A stretch of DNA of 64,000 bases from Antilocapra americana. Taxonomy: Eukaryota; Chordata; Mammalia; Artiodactyla; Antilocapridae. Position 1 is the stretch's first letter. Every line of letters starts with the position of its first letter. The stretch spans positions 33,107,840 through 33,171,839 of the forward strand of contig ML660201.1 of NCBI GenBank assembly GCA_007570785.1, in the 5' to 3' direction. The notes under the pieces are model-generated. The model worked only from the letters and a program-made list of their open reading frames with translations, made no database searches and was not told the DNA's origin. The translations under genes were made by a program, and so were the position numbers. Below, piece after piece: positions 1-11,384 of the stretch.

Positions 1-1000
1 TTTTTAGTTTTTTAAGGAGCCTTTCTCTTCTTAGCAAGGCACTAACCTCATTCATGAGGATTCTACACACATGACGCAGTTACCTCCTCATACCATCACA
101 TGGAGGGGTTCAGGTTTCAACATAGGAATTTTGGGGGATTATAACATTCAGTCCATAGGAATGGTCATGACTACTTAGGTTTGCTAGTTTCTGGGTGCCT
201 CACCACTTCTTGTTTCATCAAGCCCACACCAAATTCGGGGGTGATAGTGCATCCTGTTTATTGCTACAATCCTGATAAATTACACAGATAGCTTTTACTC
301 AATAAGCCTAAAAAAATACTAGAAATTGATCTCCTTATAATGGCTTCAGTGTTGGATCAGTAGTAGCAACAGTGAGATCCAGCATTTATTAAATGCTTTC
401 CATGTTCCCGCATACTATGCTAAGCATCATATATGAAGAATTATAGAAGTAGAGACTGAACAGTTATTTTTAAAATAATAGGCTACAGAAGGCAGAAACA
501 GTTAATAGGCACTAAGGCCAAAGTCTAAGTCCAAAGAAAGTGATCCTTTAAGTAATAATATTAAATATTACTTTTATTAATTCTGAATATTAATGAAAGT
601 AATATTAAGTGATCCCTTAAGGGCACTGGGAAAATGTGGGTAAGGAGATTATTTTCACAAAAACTTCTCTTCACTTAATACCTGCTATAAATATCTTTAC
701 CATTAATTGTCATGGGATCAAAAGACTTCGTATCTGTCTATCCTCCCCTCCTTACTCCTCTCTGAGGAATCCAGAGGCACACAAATGACATCCCACACCA
801 TGGTCAGGAACCTGGGTTATGTCTTCCTGGGGGTGGGTGTTGGGAACAGGGGTTTCAAAGCTCCCAGGAAGACTCTGGGAATCTTCAGGTTTTGACCTCT
901 TATGATTGACTCTTTGTGCCTGAATTTGCTTATTACCCTCTCTGGGGTCCTCTCTATTCTAACAGGTAAATTGCTTCAAATGTATAAATTATTTCAGAAA
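1..1000. other. Unique AT-rich sequence, nothing recognised
   Basis: No repeat family, splice-flanked frame or RNA gene is recognisable. Short open frames here have no protein-like features. Confidence 0.5.
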
Positions 1001-1190
1001 AGTGAAAGTGAAGTCACTCAGTCATGTCCGACTCTTTGCGACCCCATGGACTGTAGCCTACCAGGCTTCTCCCTCTGATTACTGGAGTAGGTTGCCATTT
1101 TCTTCTCCAGGAGATCTTCCTGACCCAGGGATTGAACCCAGGTATCCTGCATTTTAGGCAGATGCTTTACCATCTGAGCCACCAGGGAAG
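1001..1190 (-). mobile_element. Bov-tA SINE, antisense
   Basis: The segment opens with the gtgaaagtgaagtc motif, carries the typical 'ccatggactgtagcc' core, and ends with 'gagccaccagggaag', the reverse complement of the tRNA-like head. Internal losses show it is not a recent copy. It is non-autonomous and depends on LINE machinery (BovB type). Confidence 0.93.
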
Positions 1191-1775
1191 ATGTATTCTC
1201 TCAGAGGGACGAGGAAAATAAACAAGTTAGGATGGGGCTTGGGGCAGGGCATAGATGATTGGTGTGACTGTGTCATACATTGAATCTTTGCTCTTTCCTC
1301 CTTTCTTTTACCAAAAGTAATTGTCCATACTGAAAGTTCTGCTAAGTTGTTGGGTCATGTTCAGGCATCGCTTGGGTGGTATTGATGTTGATGTTGGTGG
1401 TATATGTTTGCTTCTGTAAGAGTGTGCTTATTTTGTCTGACACTCTTAATTCTTCACAGTCAACTCAAATTAGGTGTAAGAGCTTTTCCTAGTAGTGTTT
1501 GGGAAAATTGAACCCATAGCCCATTATCTGTCACAGATGTAATCCTGGTCAAAAACTGAGCTTACCAAGAAAAAGAAATCAAGATAAATGTGAAATATCT
1601 TTTCTGGAAGAATGTGAGAGGAAATTATGTTCAAATTAAAAAGAAATGAATCCTGGATAAAAATGTAGAATTTACATGAATTTTAACATCACATGAGAGC
1701 CAGCTTTAAATGATACATTTTCTACTATTAATTGTATGAAATGCTCCTAGGTATCCCAGGCTTGACAACAATAAA
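1191..1775. other. Unique sequence, nothing recognised
   Basis: AT-rich with no family resemblance seen. Confidence 0.5.
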
Positions 1776-1945
1776 CAGTTAACATTTATTGGAGTCCTTA
1801 CTGTGTACCAGAGTTTAATCATGATGCCAGCCCTATGATCTATGTGTTACGACTTTCATTTTATAGATGAGGAAACAGAGGTTCAGAGAAGCTGAGTAAT
1901 TTTCCCTAGGTCACACAGCTAGTATGCAGCAGAATGCTGACTTAA
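1776..1945 (-). mobile_element. MIR SINE, antisense
   Basis: Shows the antisense MIR order: 'aacatttattggagtcctta' near the start, 'tagatgaggaaacagaggtt' in the core, and 'aggtcacacagctagta' near the end. This is an ancient mammalian SINE, diverged as expected. Confidence 0.88.
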
Positions 1946-2221
1946 TATTAAATGCTAACTTGAGTCCCTGTATATTCTACTGCTGCTTGTTTTATTTTTA
2001 ATTATATAGTTCTATGAGCTCATTAATAAAAAAAATCCAACCATATAGTATTAGACAAAGTAAAAGGGAGAAAGCTTCCATCTTCCTCAGCCTTTTCACT
2101 TCTAATTTCTTTCTACTTCCTTCTTGTTTATTATCTTGGCAGTGACTTCTGTGGACCTTTACCAAGATCTTCTAAGCCTAGACTCTTTTTTTTTTTAACA
2201 ACCTGATGCCTAATCAGGTTT

Positions 2222-2518
2222 AATTCGAAATTTTTTTTTTTTATTGTGTTGGTTTTGCCATACAATGGCATGAAACCGCCATGGGTTTACATACGCTCCC
2301 CCGGCAGAACCCCCCTCCCACCTCCCTCCCGATTCCCTCCCCCTGGGACATCTCGGTGCACCAGCCCCGAGCATCAACCCTGGGCTGGCGATTGATTTCA
2401 CATATGATAATTAACATGTTTCAATGCCATTCTCCCATATCATCCCACCCTTGCCCTCTTCCACAGAGTCCACGAGTCGGTTCTATACACCTATGTTCCT
2501 TTTGCTGTCTTTTTTTTA
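2222..2518 (-). mobile_element. L1 3' end, ruminant type, antisense
   Basis: After a T-run comes a C-rich stretch with 'tgataattaacatgtttcaa' and 'ctcccatatcatcccaccc', ending near 'ttttgctgtct'. The same succession recurs at 18858-19132. This matches the 3' portion of bovine L1 read in reverse. It has no coding potential; the overlapping C-rich open frames are by-products. Confidence 0.82.
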
Positions 2519-2544
2519 AAAATTTATTTAACTCAGTGATGCTG

Positions 2545-2850
2545 ATTGGTCATGCTTTAAAAAAAAGAATTTATTTATTTTATTTTTGGTTGCACTAGAT
2601 CTCTGTTGTTGCTTGTGGGCTTTCTCTGGTTGCAGACAGCAAGGGCTACTCTTCATTGTGGTATACAGCCATCTCATTGTAGTGGCTTCTCTTGTTGTGG
2701 AGAACAGGCTCTAGGCACACAGGCTTCAGTAGTTGTGGTACACGGATTTAGTTACTCTGGGGCATGTGGAATCTTCCCCTGACCAGAGATCAAACCCATG
2801 TTCCCTGTGTTGGCAGGTGGATCCTTATCCACTGTACCATCAGGGAAGTC
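2545..2850 (-). mobile_element. CHR-type tRNA-derived SINE, antisense
   Basis: Read in reverse it starts with the tRNA-like head (antisense form 'catcagggaagtc') and runs through the typical 'gtagtggcttctcttgttg' and 'caggctctaggcaca' blocks to an AT-rich tail at 2545-2590. CHR SINEs are shared by whales, hippos and ruminants and predate Bov-tA. Confidence 0.85.
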
Positions 2851-2866
2851 CTAAGCCTAGACTCTT

Positions 2867-3390
2867 CATCTCTATGAAGAGTCTGCTGCATTGTTGGAAA
2901 AGTTGAGATGTATTTACATAAATTTTGCCAAGAGAACAATCTGCCCAATATTTAACTTAGATGTTGTTTAAAAAAAATCTTACTCAGTGCATCTGTTCAA
3001 TCCCCTTGTCAGAGTACAATTTAGAAGTTAGAAATATAATACTTTCATATGTATAGTGGATAAATGTCAAGGATTTCTCTAAGTCATTAACAATATACAT
3101 AGCAGGATGATAGACTTGATCTAAGGGAGTATATAAGAAAAATGATACATATTTAGTCTATTAAAAATGCTGGAACAGGATTGCAAATTAGAAATAAATA
3201 TTAACTTTCTTCAGAGTAATAAAACCATAACTTGTACAGTTATCTGTTATTCTGGACAAAATTATTTGCATCTCTAAGAAACAAAAGCTGTTTTAAAATT
3301 TATCTGTCTTCTATCAATGGACATCTAACTTTACAGAGTCTCAACTCTAATTAACAGTAATTTTTAAGGCAATATTACCTTCCCTTAGAA
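2867..3390. other. Unique AT-rich sequence
   Basis: No recognised feature. Confidence 0.5.
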
Positions 3391-3599
3391 CAGCTGTCCA
3401 ACAGAACTTTCTGCCATGATGGAAAAACATTCTTTATCTGAGCTATCTAATATGGTACCCTCTAGCCTCATGTCACCACTGAACATTTGAAATGTGGTTA
3501 GAGTGACTGAAGAACTCACTTTGAATTTCATTTAATTTTATGTTTGACTTGAAAGAGTCTATGGCTAGTGGCTATTATAATTGATCAGTGCAGCCCTGG
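3391..3599. mobile_element. Non-autonomous hAT-type DNA transposon relic
   Basis: The left end reads 'cagctgtccaacagaac'. The interior carries 'catttgaaatgtggttagag' and 'ctatggctagtggctat', and the right end reads 'cagtgcagccctg'. This matches an old mammalian short DNA element with self-complementary ends. I recognise the type but do not commit to a family name. Confidence 0.6.
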
Positions 3600-3649
3600 A
3601 GCAACAAATGACCCTTAGGTGGGCTCAGTAGAACAGTGAGCATGACTTT

Positions 3650-4223
3650 TTAAAAGCCCATGGTAAATTTTTGGCTTATTTCTAAGTTTGGCAGCATTTT
3701 TCTCAATACCCTTGCCCCTCCTACACTTCTCCCATTAATCTTTATTTTTCTTTCTTTTCTATGAGAATCAGGAAGGGAACACTCTGTTTCTTGCCCACTG
3801 ATGGCTCCAGTCCAACTCTCAGATGAGACTGATGACTCCTCTGAGGACTGAGCATGCAGTCCCTGGGCACAGCCGTCAGGAGGGACGTCCACGCGGCTGC
3901 AGTCTAAGAGAGCTGACGTGTTCTCCTGCCAAGCTGAGGAATAAATGTCACGAGAAAAGCCCTTGAAAATGATTCTCATCCTCCTTTTCCATCACAAACA
4001 GCCCAAAATGAACTGTTCTCAAATGTTGAACTGTAATATTCGTCATAGTTGAGAAAGGCTTCTGGTAAGAGGATTCTGGGGTAAATAGGTTGCTAGGATT
4101 TAATTGATTATCAATAAAATTCCCAGACCAATCTCTCGTACAGGAAATAGGCTCATGTGACCTTAAAAAAGAAAGTATGCTATCTTTATGATAAGGTGAT
4201 TCAAGAGTGATTTTTTTGTTCAT
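3650..4223 (-). pseudogene. Protein-like two-frame segment, unidentified
   Basis: Two minus-strand open frames meet head to tail: 91 residues (4223-3948) and then 109 residues in another frame (3979-3650), overlapping by about 30 bases. Their residue make-up looks more protein-like than usual here: the first contains SGNFIDNQLNPSNLFTPESS, the second a serine/glutamate-rich part with SSEESSVSSESW. A pyrimidine tract followed by AG lies inside the first frame (reverse complement of about 4164-4180), as an acceptor site might. Local GC rises at 3780-3950. I do not recognise the protein. A decayed exon or retrocopy broken by one frameshift is possible; chance is also possible. Confidence 0.3.
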
Positions 4224-5215
4224 TTATTTTGGAAGAACCATTTATACAATGCCTGAGATTAAAAGAGAGAGAAGCCTCTGCTGGTCTCTGGTATACCTTA
4301 CTTAGAAGGGGAGCAATAAGTTGATTGTATCTTAGAAAAAATTAACTGCTGTGTGTTGTTGGCTGTCTCAAGGCATTTTTACTTCTCTTACGTTGATAGC
4401 CTCTCACTGGTAACTCCTAAAGACTTAAACAATCCTTAGATGGAGTTAATACCTCCTACAGTGCCCCCTTCATACCTTCTCAGTATCAGGAACTAATAGG
4501 TAGTAATGTCTGGGATGCTGTGTTCTGAAGATTGCCTGCCAGTGCCTTGGTCCACTGCCCTGGATTTGCAGTAATCTGAGGGGATTCAAGGCACAAAGAT
4601 TCAGAGATTGGAATCATTTTGCCAGCGCTGGAAACCTAGGTCACTCTGAGTTCTTTAATCTTCCCATACTTTTCATTCCCTCCAATAACTGAAGCCTTTA
4701 CTGGAAGGTCAAGTAACTTTGCTGTAAATTACTAGAGAATCCAGGAGAAAAAGGTAGGAAGGGAAACCCGATTGCTCTCGAACAGTCTTGAAATTTTATC
4801 CTTTTAATTCTGTAGGCCCCTTGAACTTAAAAAGGCATATAGAAATATATATAACTTATATAAACCAGAATACTCATTGATTTCTTGAGCTAACTGATGG
4901 CTAACTAGAAATGGGTTTATTGTCTCACTGCTGTTGTTCAAAAGCTTTCTGAAAAGTATGTTCATTTTCCTGCCTTATTAGTCCCCATAAACCTAATGGA
5001 TCATACTGACTGTAATATCATACATTGTACTATGCCTGTAACTTGTCATTTTCCACTGGAGTTCTCACCATCATTTACCTTTTGGAATAATGGACAGAGT
5101 TGAATGTTCCAGTTATTTGAAAATATGCCCTTGAACACATTGGGCAAATATTTTGAAATCAACTTGCACTGTCATCTCTCTCTCTCTTTTTTTTTTTCCA
5201 TTTTTGATCCACGTA
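4224..5215. other. Unique sequence
   Basis: No recognised feature; a short TC/T-rich run lies just before the MIR at about 5174-5200. Confidence 0.5.
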
Positions 5216-5405
5216 AGGTTTGCTGAGTGTTTACTATGAGCCAGGCATTGTGCTAAGTGCTTTGAATGCTCTCAACATTGAGTTGGTAGTAGTTTTCTCT
5301 CTAGTAAAGATGAAGAAACTAAAGTTTAGAGAAGTCAGTGACTTATTCAAGGTTACTCAACTAGTAAGTAGTATTGAATCCATGACTCAAACCATGGCTC
5401 AGACA
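5216..5405 (-). mobile_element. MIR SINE, antisense
   Basis: Contains 'gccaggcattgtgctaagtg' and, further on, 'gatgaagaaactaaagttta' and 'aaggttactcaactagtaag', the antisense MIR succession. The open frame across it is a by-product of the repeat. Confidence 0.85.
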
Positions 5406-6263
5406 CCTCAAAAAGCGTGCTTAACTGCACAAATTTGCTCACAGCTCACAAAAGTTTCACAATCTATTCCCTGCTCTGAATGTTACAGACTAAATAGTTG
5501 TTTGAGTTCTCTAATGATTTATGTTCTTATTGGAAAAATAAGGGTCATAATATTTCTCTTCCAAGCTTGGGTACTGAAACTTGAGAAGTGTTAAGCAAAT
5601 GCAATCTGTTATTATTTTAATGTGTTCTTTGGTTAGTAACTTCTTTGGTGAATTGGATTCCAGTTAATCAATATGTCCTGCTTAGATTATAGGTGGAAAT
5701 TCTCACTGTCCTCCATAGGGAAGAAATTGGTTTAAGACCTCGAAGCTTTGGATTTGATTCCATGTGACCTAGTGATTGAATTACCACAAAGAGATCAACT
5801 TAAAGGTGATTTGGTTAACGAAATAGCCAATCCCTGCCCCAAATACTGGTCCCAGTTTCAACTTTCTTGCTTGTTTCACAAAGTGTATAAACATTCAATT
5901 ATCTAAATAATTCTCTTGCTAGTCTTTGAGATTCTCTTTTATAGTGTTCATTTGTTAGCACATTAGGTAAGCTTTGGAGAAAAATTAGTATGACTTTGAA
6001 GGGGCTCACAGTAGTCTTTTTGCCTTTTATTAAATTTTGGGTAATTTTTCTGAACAACTTTGCCTCTCCTACATTTTTTATTTCTATCCCAACTACTGAG
6101 ATAGTTTTTCTACTTTTGAAAGGAACTTTTTATGATTTAGGACACTCTCTTCTGTTCTGTCTGTTCTTTGAGAACTCTAATGCAATGTGCCTCCAAGCAG
6201 AGAGATACTATTAAGAAATAACCCTGCCCTCTAAAAGTGGCCTTGCTAGGGTGACTTTTTTTT

Positions 6264-6275
6264 GGGGGGGGGGGG
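6264..6275 (+). repeat. G12 homopolymer
   Basis: Twelve consecutive G follow nine T. Such a run is length-unstable and can form quadruplex-like structure. Confidence 0.9.
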
Positions 6276-6940
6276 TATTAAAATTCAACATTTCAAGGAA
6301 TTGTTCTACACGGTATTGTTACATAACTTTATATTTCCCCCTTCCATTAAAAATCCTTTCCCAGTCCAAACAATGGTTTCTTTAAGTAAAATGTAGAGAA
6401 AATGATTAAGTCACTTGGAGCTGAACTTCCAGGCAGCTTTGCTAAATATTCATGATGTTTAATTTTTAAATTTCTCTGAAATGGAATTCCACAGAGATAT
6501 CAGAATTCATCATTTAAGAGGCAAATCAGTCAAACATATACACAGACATTATCAGAGAATAAGATCCTCATGTCATGCATTCCTGCATGAGCCACTTTTG
6601 AAGATAGGATGATAAAGTATACAACATCAAATAACTTACCACTGGCTAGAGGATACTGAGAGTCGCTACCTCTATGAAAATTTGTACAAACAAGAAAAGA
6701 AGATGCCTGGGACTGATTGGGTGGAGGGGAAACCAAGTTATACTCTTCACCTTTTGGTCTGTCTGGCTCTTTTTGCTTCTTTTATTTAAACTACTTTTCA
6801 GTCAGTGAAACAATAAACTTAACCAAGTCACAACCCTAGCTGCATTGTGAAGGCGAGAGTCAAAATTCTGTCTCATTTTCAAACCCCTGACCCCAATGTC
6901 TGAGACATACTAGCAATAAACAAAGAGCACTAATGATTAA

Positions 6941-6960
6941 ACAAACAACAACAACAACAA
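6941..6960 (+). repeat. (CAA)n microsatellite
   Basis: Short trinucleotide tract in unique sequence. Confidence 0.85.
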
Positions 6961-8387
6961 AGATAAAACCCAGAAAGCTTTAGCTTGGATTTTACATTGG
7001 GAGAGGTTAAATAAAATATCTGGTCAAAGAAGTATACATCTAGTAAATCCTACTTGTTACCATTATAAACTTATTATTAAAAATCCCACCCACCTGTTTG
7101 GGACACAATGACAATGACAGAGACAAGGGAAGATAAAATTGCCCATCTGCTTTCTTTCAGAAAGATATCCAACTTTCCATATTAAATACCATAGGTCTGT
7201 TTAGAATGTAACTAACACATGCCTCTTCAGGAAAAGAAATCCAGGAGAGAACATTTAAGTCCTTTAAAATGACAACACAATGTGTAAAGAAGAGAAACCA
7301 TAGGAAATGTTATTAAACTGAATTTTCTGTTCTGAAAGAGAGTATCTTAATTGTTCTTGATTATGAAAGCATGATCTACTTCTAATCCTGTTTCTTACTG
7401 ATGCTGCCTCTGAGGATAGGGGAGAAGACTGATTTTGTCATGATAGAATTTTCTTTTTCATTTGAGTGATGCAGAAAATCTGCACTGCCTTCCAAGGCTG
7501 TTTTAGCTAAAAAATTAACACCAAATATCTCCTTGGCCCATGGGCTTAAGGATTGCTTCCACTATTTCTCCTCCTCTCAGCTCTCAGTCCACATCAGAAC
7601 GCTTTGTACCATGGAGAAACAATATAAATAAATCATGTAATAAAATGACCTTTCCCAAATCACGTTTTGGCGAGAAGATGTTTTTTACAGCTGTCTCTTT
7701 GCTCTAGTTGCAGATGCCAACAAAAGTGGAAGTTTTACAAGCCCTACTAGAAGTTCCATGTCCCATTGAATTCAGTTGTGGGGAAGCTAAATTCAGCATG
7801 CTTCCTTTTCACATTTTTGGCAGACGGAAAATACATACTGCCAATGAACCAGGATGTGTACAAATAACATCCTTATCTTGGGCCTTAGACTTTGCTTCTG
7901 GAGAAAAGAAAGTTGCCTTGGGAGAAAGACCTTGAGAAGAAATACCCAGAGGGATTTTTTTCCTTAATTGTGTTATTAATTTATTTGCTCCATCAAAATA
8001 ATTGATTGTGTTGTCCTGAGAATAGCTGAGCATGGTGACATGTAAATAAGGAAATGGCCTGCAAAATAACATGTGAGTCCTCCTTTTTTTGCTGTGCTTT
8101 TGCTCAGGAATGAGACAGTTTTGAGTATATCAGGAAGCAAGACATAGCTACTCACAGGGTCCTTTTCTTCAGGTAACTGTCTTGTGAAATAACTGTCAGA
8201 CCACACTGACTATCAGCACAGCTTAATCCACACATCAAACCACGTTTCTAACTGTTTCCAGAATATGGCAAGTCCGTGCTGATTACCAGAAAGCTCAGAA
8301 TTCCCAGAAACACACAGAAACCAAAGGGATTGGAGGTTGTGAAGGATGAGAGGTAGAATCTAAAGATTCCACCTCTTTTAAAGCTTT

Positions 8388-8458
8388 TTATAAATTTTTT
8401 TTGTTGGAGTATAGTTGACTGTGTTAGTTTCATGTGTACAGCATAACTGTTCATCTCT
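8388..8458 (-). mobile_element. L1 3' tail fragment, antisense
   Basis: The pattern 'gttggagtatagttgactgt' followed by 'gtgttagtttcatgtgtaca' is the reversed 3' terminus of an artiodactyl L1. Only about 70 bases remain. Confidence 0.65.
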
Positions 8459-8627
8459 GACTGAGTTTTACTAGACCATAGTCTGACACTGGGAGTAAAA
8501 CAGAATAAGCTTGTTTGAACAGTGTACATCTTCTCTTTCAAAACAGTAATAAAAAGTTGCTCACGTAGACCCACTCATTTCTTTTGGAAAGAGGTAGGGA
8601 AGAAAGTCATGATTAAAAAAACAAGTC

Positions 8628-8765
8628 AGGTTTTTTTGTTGTTGTTGTTAGTTGGGGTATAGTTGCTTTACAGTGTTGATTTCTGCTGTATGTCAGAGTG
8701 AATCAGCTATGTGTATGCATATAGCCCCTCCAACCTTAGACCTCCCTCTCACTCCCCCCTTCCCA
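8628..8765 (-). mobile_element. L1 3' tail fragment, antisense
   Basis: A T/TTG tract is followed by 'gttggggtatagttgcttta', 'gatttctgctgtatgtcaga' and 'gaatcagctatgtgtatgca'. This is the same L1 3' end family as at 49655 and 24046. Confidence 0.75.
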
Positions 8766-8793
8766 CCCATACTAAAAACAAAGGTCATAATAA

Positions 8794-8811
8794 AAACAAA
8801 CAAACAAACAA
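8794..8811 (+). repeat. (AAAC)n microsatellite
   Basis: About four units next to an L1 tail fragment. Confidence 0.8.
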
Positions 8812-8924
8812 GTCACTTCCACGGCCCTTTTCTATTTTCCCCCAAGATTATATTTATGTTAAAACAGCCTTCTCTTTTCTTGAAGTGACCAATCTAGGTA
8901 CGATGGGTTGGAAACCAAGAGTGC

Positions 8925-9115
8925 CCTTCTTCTCCAACTCTCTTCATTGTTTCTCTCCACTTTCCTCCTCAGTTCTTCTTCTTCCAGCTCCTTTCATCCT
9001 CCAAATTCTTCTGGCATTCCCAGTGTTTTTCATTCTTCCCATAACCTTCTGATGCACCTAATTCTTTTCTTTCTCATTCCTCCACCTCTCTCTCCTTTTA
9101 ACCCTCAGCCTCAGC
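8925..9115 (+). repeat. Pyrimidine-rich tract
   Basis: About 190 bases dominated by C and T, with many tct, ttc and cct words. It lies upstream of BovB copy 1 and gives rise to meaningless Ser/Leu/Pro-rich open frames. Confidence 0.6.
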
Positions 9116-9423
9116 CTACCTATCTAGTTTATTTATTTATTTTGTGTAGAAATTGGATCTAGATTGTTCTCTCAGAATCCCAGACTTGACCTAGAAAAAC
9201 CAGGCTAACATGGAATGAGGCTTGGTAACATCCATCTTTCTATTCCTACCTCTGGGCCTTTTCTCTTGTTTTCTTGGGCCAGTTCCACTAGGAATTGCTT
9301 CAAACTCTACAGCATTATATCTACTATTGTGGGCAGGAATTAAGTAGAAGAAATGGGATAGCCATCATGGTCAACAAAAAAATCTGAAATGCAGTACTTG
9401 GATGCAATCTCAAAAATGACAGA

Positions 9424-9855
9424 ATGATCTCTGTTCGTTTTCAAGGCAAACCATTCAATAGCACGGTAATCCAAGCCTATGCCCCAACCAAAAATGCTGA
9501 AGAAGCTGAAGTTGAATGGTTCCATGAAGACCTACAAGACCTTTTAGAACTAACACCCAAGAAAGATGTCCTTTTCATCACAGGGGATTGGAATGTGAAA
9601 GTAGGAAGTCAGGAAACACCTGGAGTAACAGGCAAATTTGGCCTTGGAGTACAGAATGAAACAGGGCAAAGGCTAATAGAGTTTTGCCAAGAGAACGCAC
9701 TGGTCATAGCAAACACCCTCTTCCAACAACACAAGAGAAGACTCTACAAATGGACATCACCAGATGGTCAACATCAAAATCAGATTGATTTACATTCTTT
9801 GCAGCCCAAGATGGAGAAGCTCTATACAGTCAGTAAAAACAAGACCAGGAGCTGA
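9424..9855 (+). pseudogene. BovB endonuclease domain remnant
   Basis: A 143-residue open frame with endonuclease-like motifs QAYAPT near residue 18 and GDWNVKVG near residue 53, then SPDGQHQNQID near residue 114. These match the exonuclease/endonuclease/phosphatase fold used by RTE elements to nick target DNA. The frame is lost after the SPDG motif, then picked up in another frame from 9764. The methionine is internal to the original protein, so this is a fragment and not a gene start. Confidence 0.9.
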
Positions 9856-10138
9856 CTGTAGCTCTGAACATGAACTCCTTATTGCCAAATTCAGACTTAA
9901 ATTGAAGAAAGTAGGGAAAACCACTAGACCATACAGGTATGACCTAAATCAAATCCCTGATGATTATACAGTGGAAGTGGGAAATAGATTTAAGGGACTA
10001 GATCTGAAAGACAGAGTGCTTGATGAGCTATGGACAGAGGGTCATGACATTGTACAGGAGACAGGGATTAAGACTATCCCCATGTAAAAGAAATGCAAAA
10101 ACGAAAAGTGGCTGTCTGAAGAGGCCTTACAAATAGCT

Positions 10139-10405
10139 GTGAAAAGAAGAGAAGAGAAAAGCAAAGGAGAAAAGGAAAAATATTCCCATCTGAATGCAGA
10201 GTTCCAAAGAATAGCAAGGATAGATAAGAAAGCCTTCCTCAGCAATCAGTGCAAAGAAATAGAGGAAAACAACAGAATGGGAAAGACTAGAGATCTCTTC
10301 AAGAAAATTAGAGATACCAAGGGAACATTTCATGTGAAGATGGGCTCAATAAAGGACAGAAATGGTATGGACCTAACAGAAGCAGAAGATATTAAGAAGA
10401 GGTAG
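10139..10405 (+). pseudogene. BovB linker region remnant
   Basis: An 88-residue lysine/glutamate-rich frame (begins MKRREEKSKGEK, later NNRMGKTRDLFKKI) corresponds to the charged region between the BovB endonuclease and reverse transcriptase. It ends at a stop where the intact element reads a tryptophan-like codon context (aagaggtag). Confidence 0.85.
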
Positions 10406-10791
10406 CAAGAATACACAGAAGAACTGTACAAAAAAATCTTCAAGACCCAGAAAATCATGGTGGTATAATCACTCACCTAGAGCCAGACATCCTGGAATGT
10501 GAAGTCAGGTGGGCCTTAGAAAGCATCATTACAAACAAACCTAGTGGGGGTGATGGAATTCCAGTTGAGCTGTTTCAAATCCTGAAAGATGATGCTGTGA
10601 AAGTGCTGCACTCAATATGCCAGCAAATTTGGAAAACTCAGCAGGGGCCACAGGACTGGAAAAGGTCAGTTTTCATTCCAGTCCCAAAGAAAGGCAATGC
10701 CAAAGAATGCTTGTACTACCGCACAATTGTACTCATCTCACACACTAGTAAAGTAATGCTCAAAATTCTCTAAGTCAGGCTTCAGCAATAT

Positions 10792-11384
10792 TTGAATCAT
10801 GAACTTCCAGATGTTCAAGCTGGTTTTAGAAAAGGCAGAGGAACCAGAGATCAAATTGCCAACATCTGCTGGATCATCAAAAAAGCAAGAGAGTTCCAGA
10901 AAAACATCCATTTCTGCTTTATTGACTATGCCAAAACCTTTGACTGTGTGGATCACACTAAATTGTGGAAAATTCTGAAAGAGATGGGAATACCAGACCA
11001 CCTGACCTGCCTCCTGAGAAACCTGTATGCAGCTCAGGAAGCAACAGTTGAACTGGACACAGAACAATGGACTGGTTCCAAATAGGAAAAGTAGTAAGTC
11101 AAGGCTGTATATTGTCACTTTGCTTATTTAACTTATATGCAGAGTACATCAGGAGAAATGCTGGGCTGGAGGAAGCACAAGCTGGAATCAAGACTAGTAG
11201 GAAAAATATCAATAACCTCAGATATGCAGATGACACCACCCTTATGGCAGAAAGTGAAGAGGAACTAAAAAGCCTCTTGATGAAAGTGAAAGAGCAGAAT
11301 GAAAAAGTTGGCTTAAAGCTAAACATTCAGAAAACTAAGATCATCTTAGTTTGGCATCTGGTCCCATCACTTCATGGGAAATAA
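10792..11384 (+). pseudogene. BovB reverse transcriptase remnant
   Basis: Two overlapping frames (10792-11085 and 11067-11384) carry AGFRKGRGTRDQI, FIDYAKTFDCVDH (motif A, catalytic Asp) and LRYADDTTLM with the YADD catalytic box at 11223-11234. These are the palm-domain hallmarks of a non-LTR reverse transcriptase. A frameshift between motif A and YADD separates the halves, so the enzyme is dead although the catalytic residues are present. Confidence 0.93.

Larger units (their letters stand above)
2172..2866. mobile_element. Composite retro-insertion between perfect 16-bp duplications
   Basis: The 16-base string ctaagcctagactctt occurs at 2172-2187 and again, without mismatch, at 2851-2866. 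Between them lie a T-run, a short unassigned piece, a ruminant L1 3' end (antisense) and a CHR SINE (antisense). The repeated string is best read as a target-site duplication. The simplest reading is a CHR SINE insertion whose T-rich tail later received the L1 fragment; a single chimeric insertion is the alternative. Confidence 0.8.
5406..8385. other. Long unique stretch with two simple repeats
   Basis: Nearly 3 kb without a recognised transposon. It holds a 12-G run at 6264-6275 just after a T-run, and a (CAA)n tract at 6941-6960. No coding evidence. Confidence 0.5.

Noticed and set aside
5220..5594. 124-residue plus-strand open frame
   Set aside because: Its first half is antisense MIR sequence and the rest has no protein-like features.
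8925..9115. Possible polypyrimidine tract of a large splice acceptor
   Set aside because: Too long and diffuse, and followed by BovB rather than by an exon-like frame.
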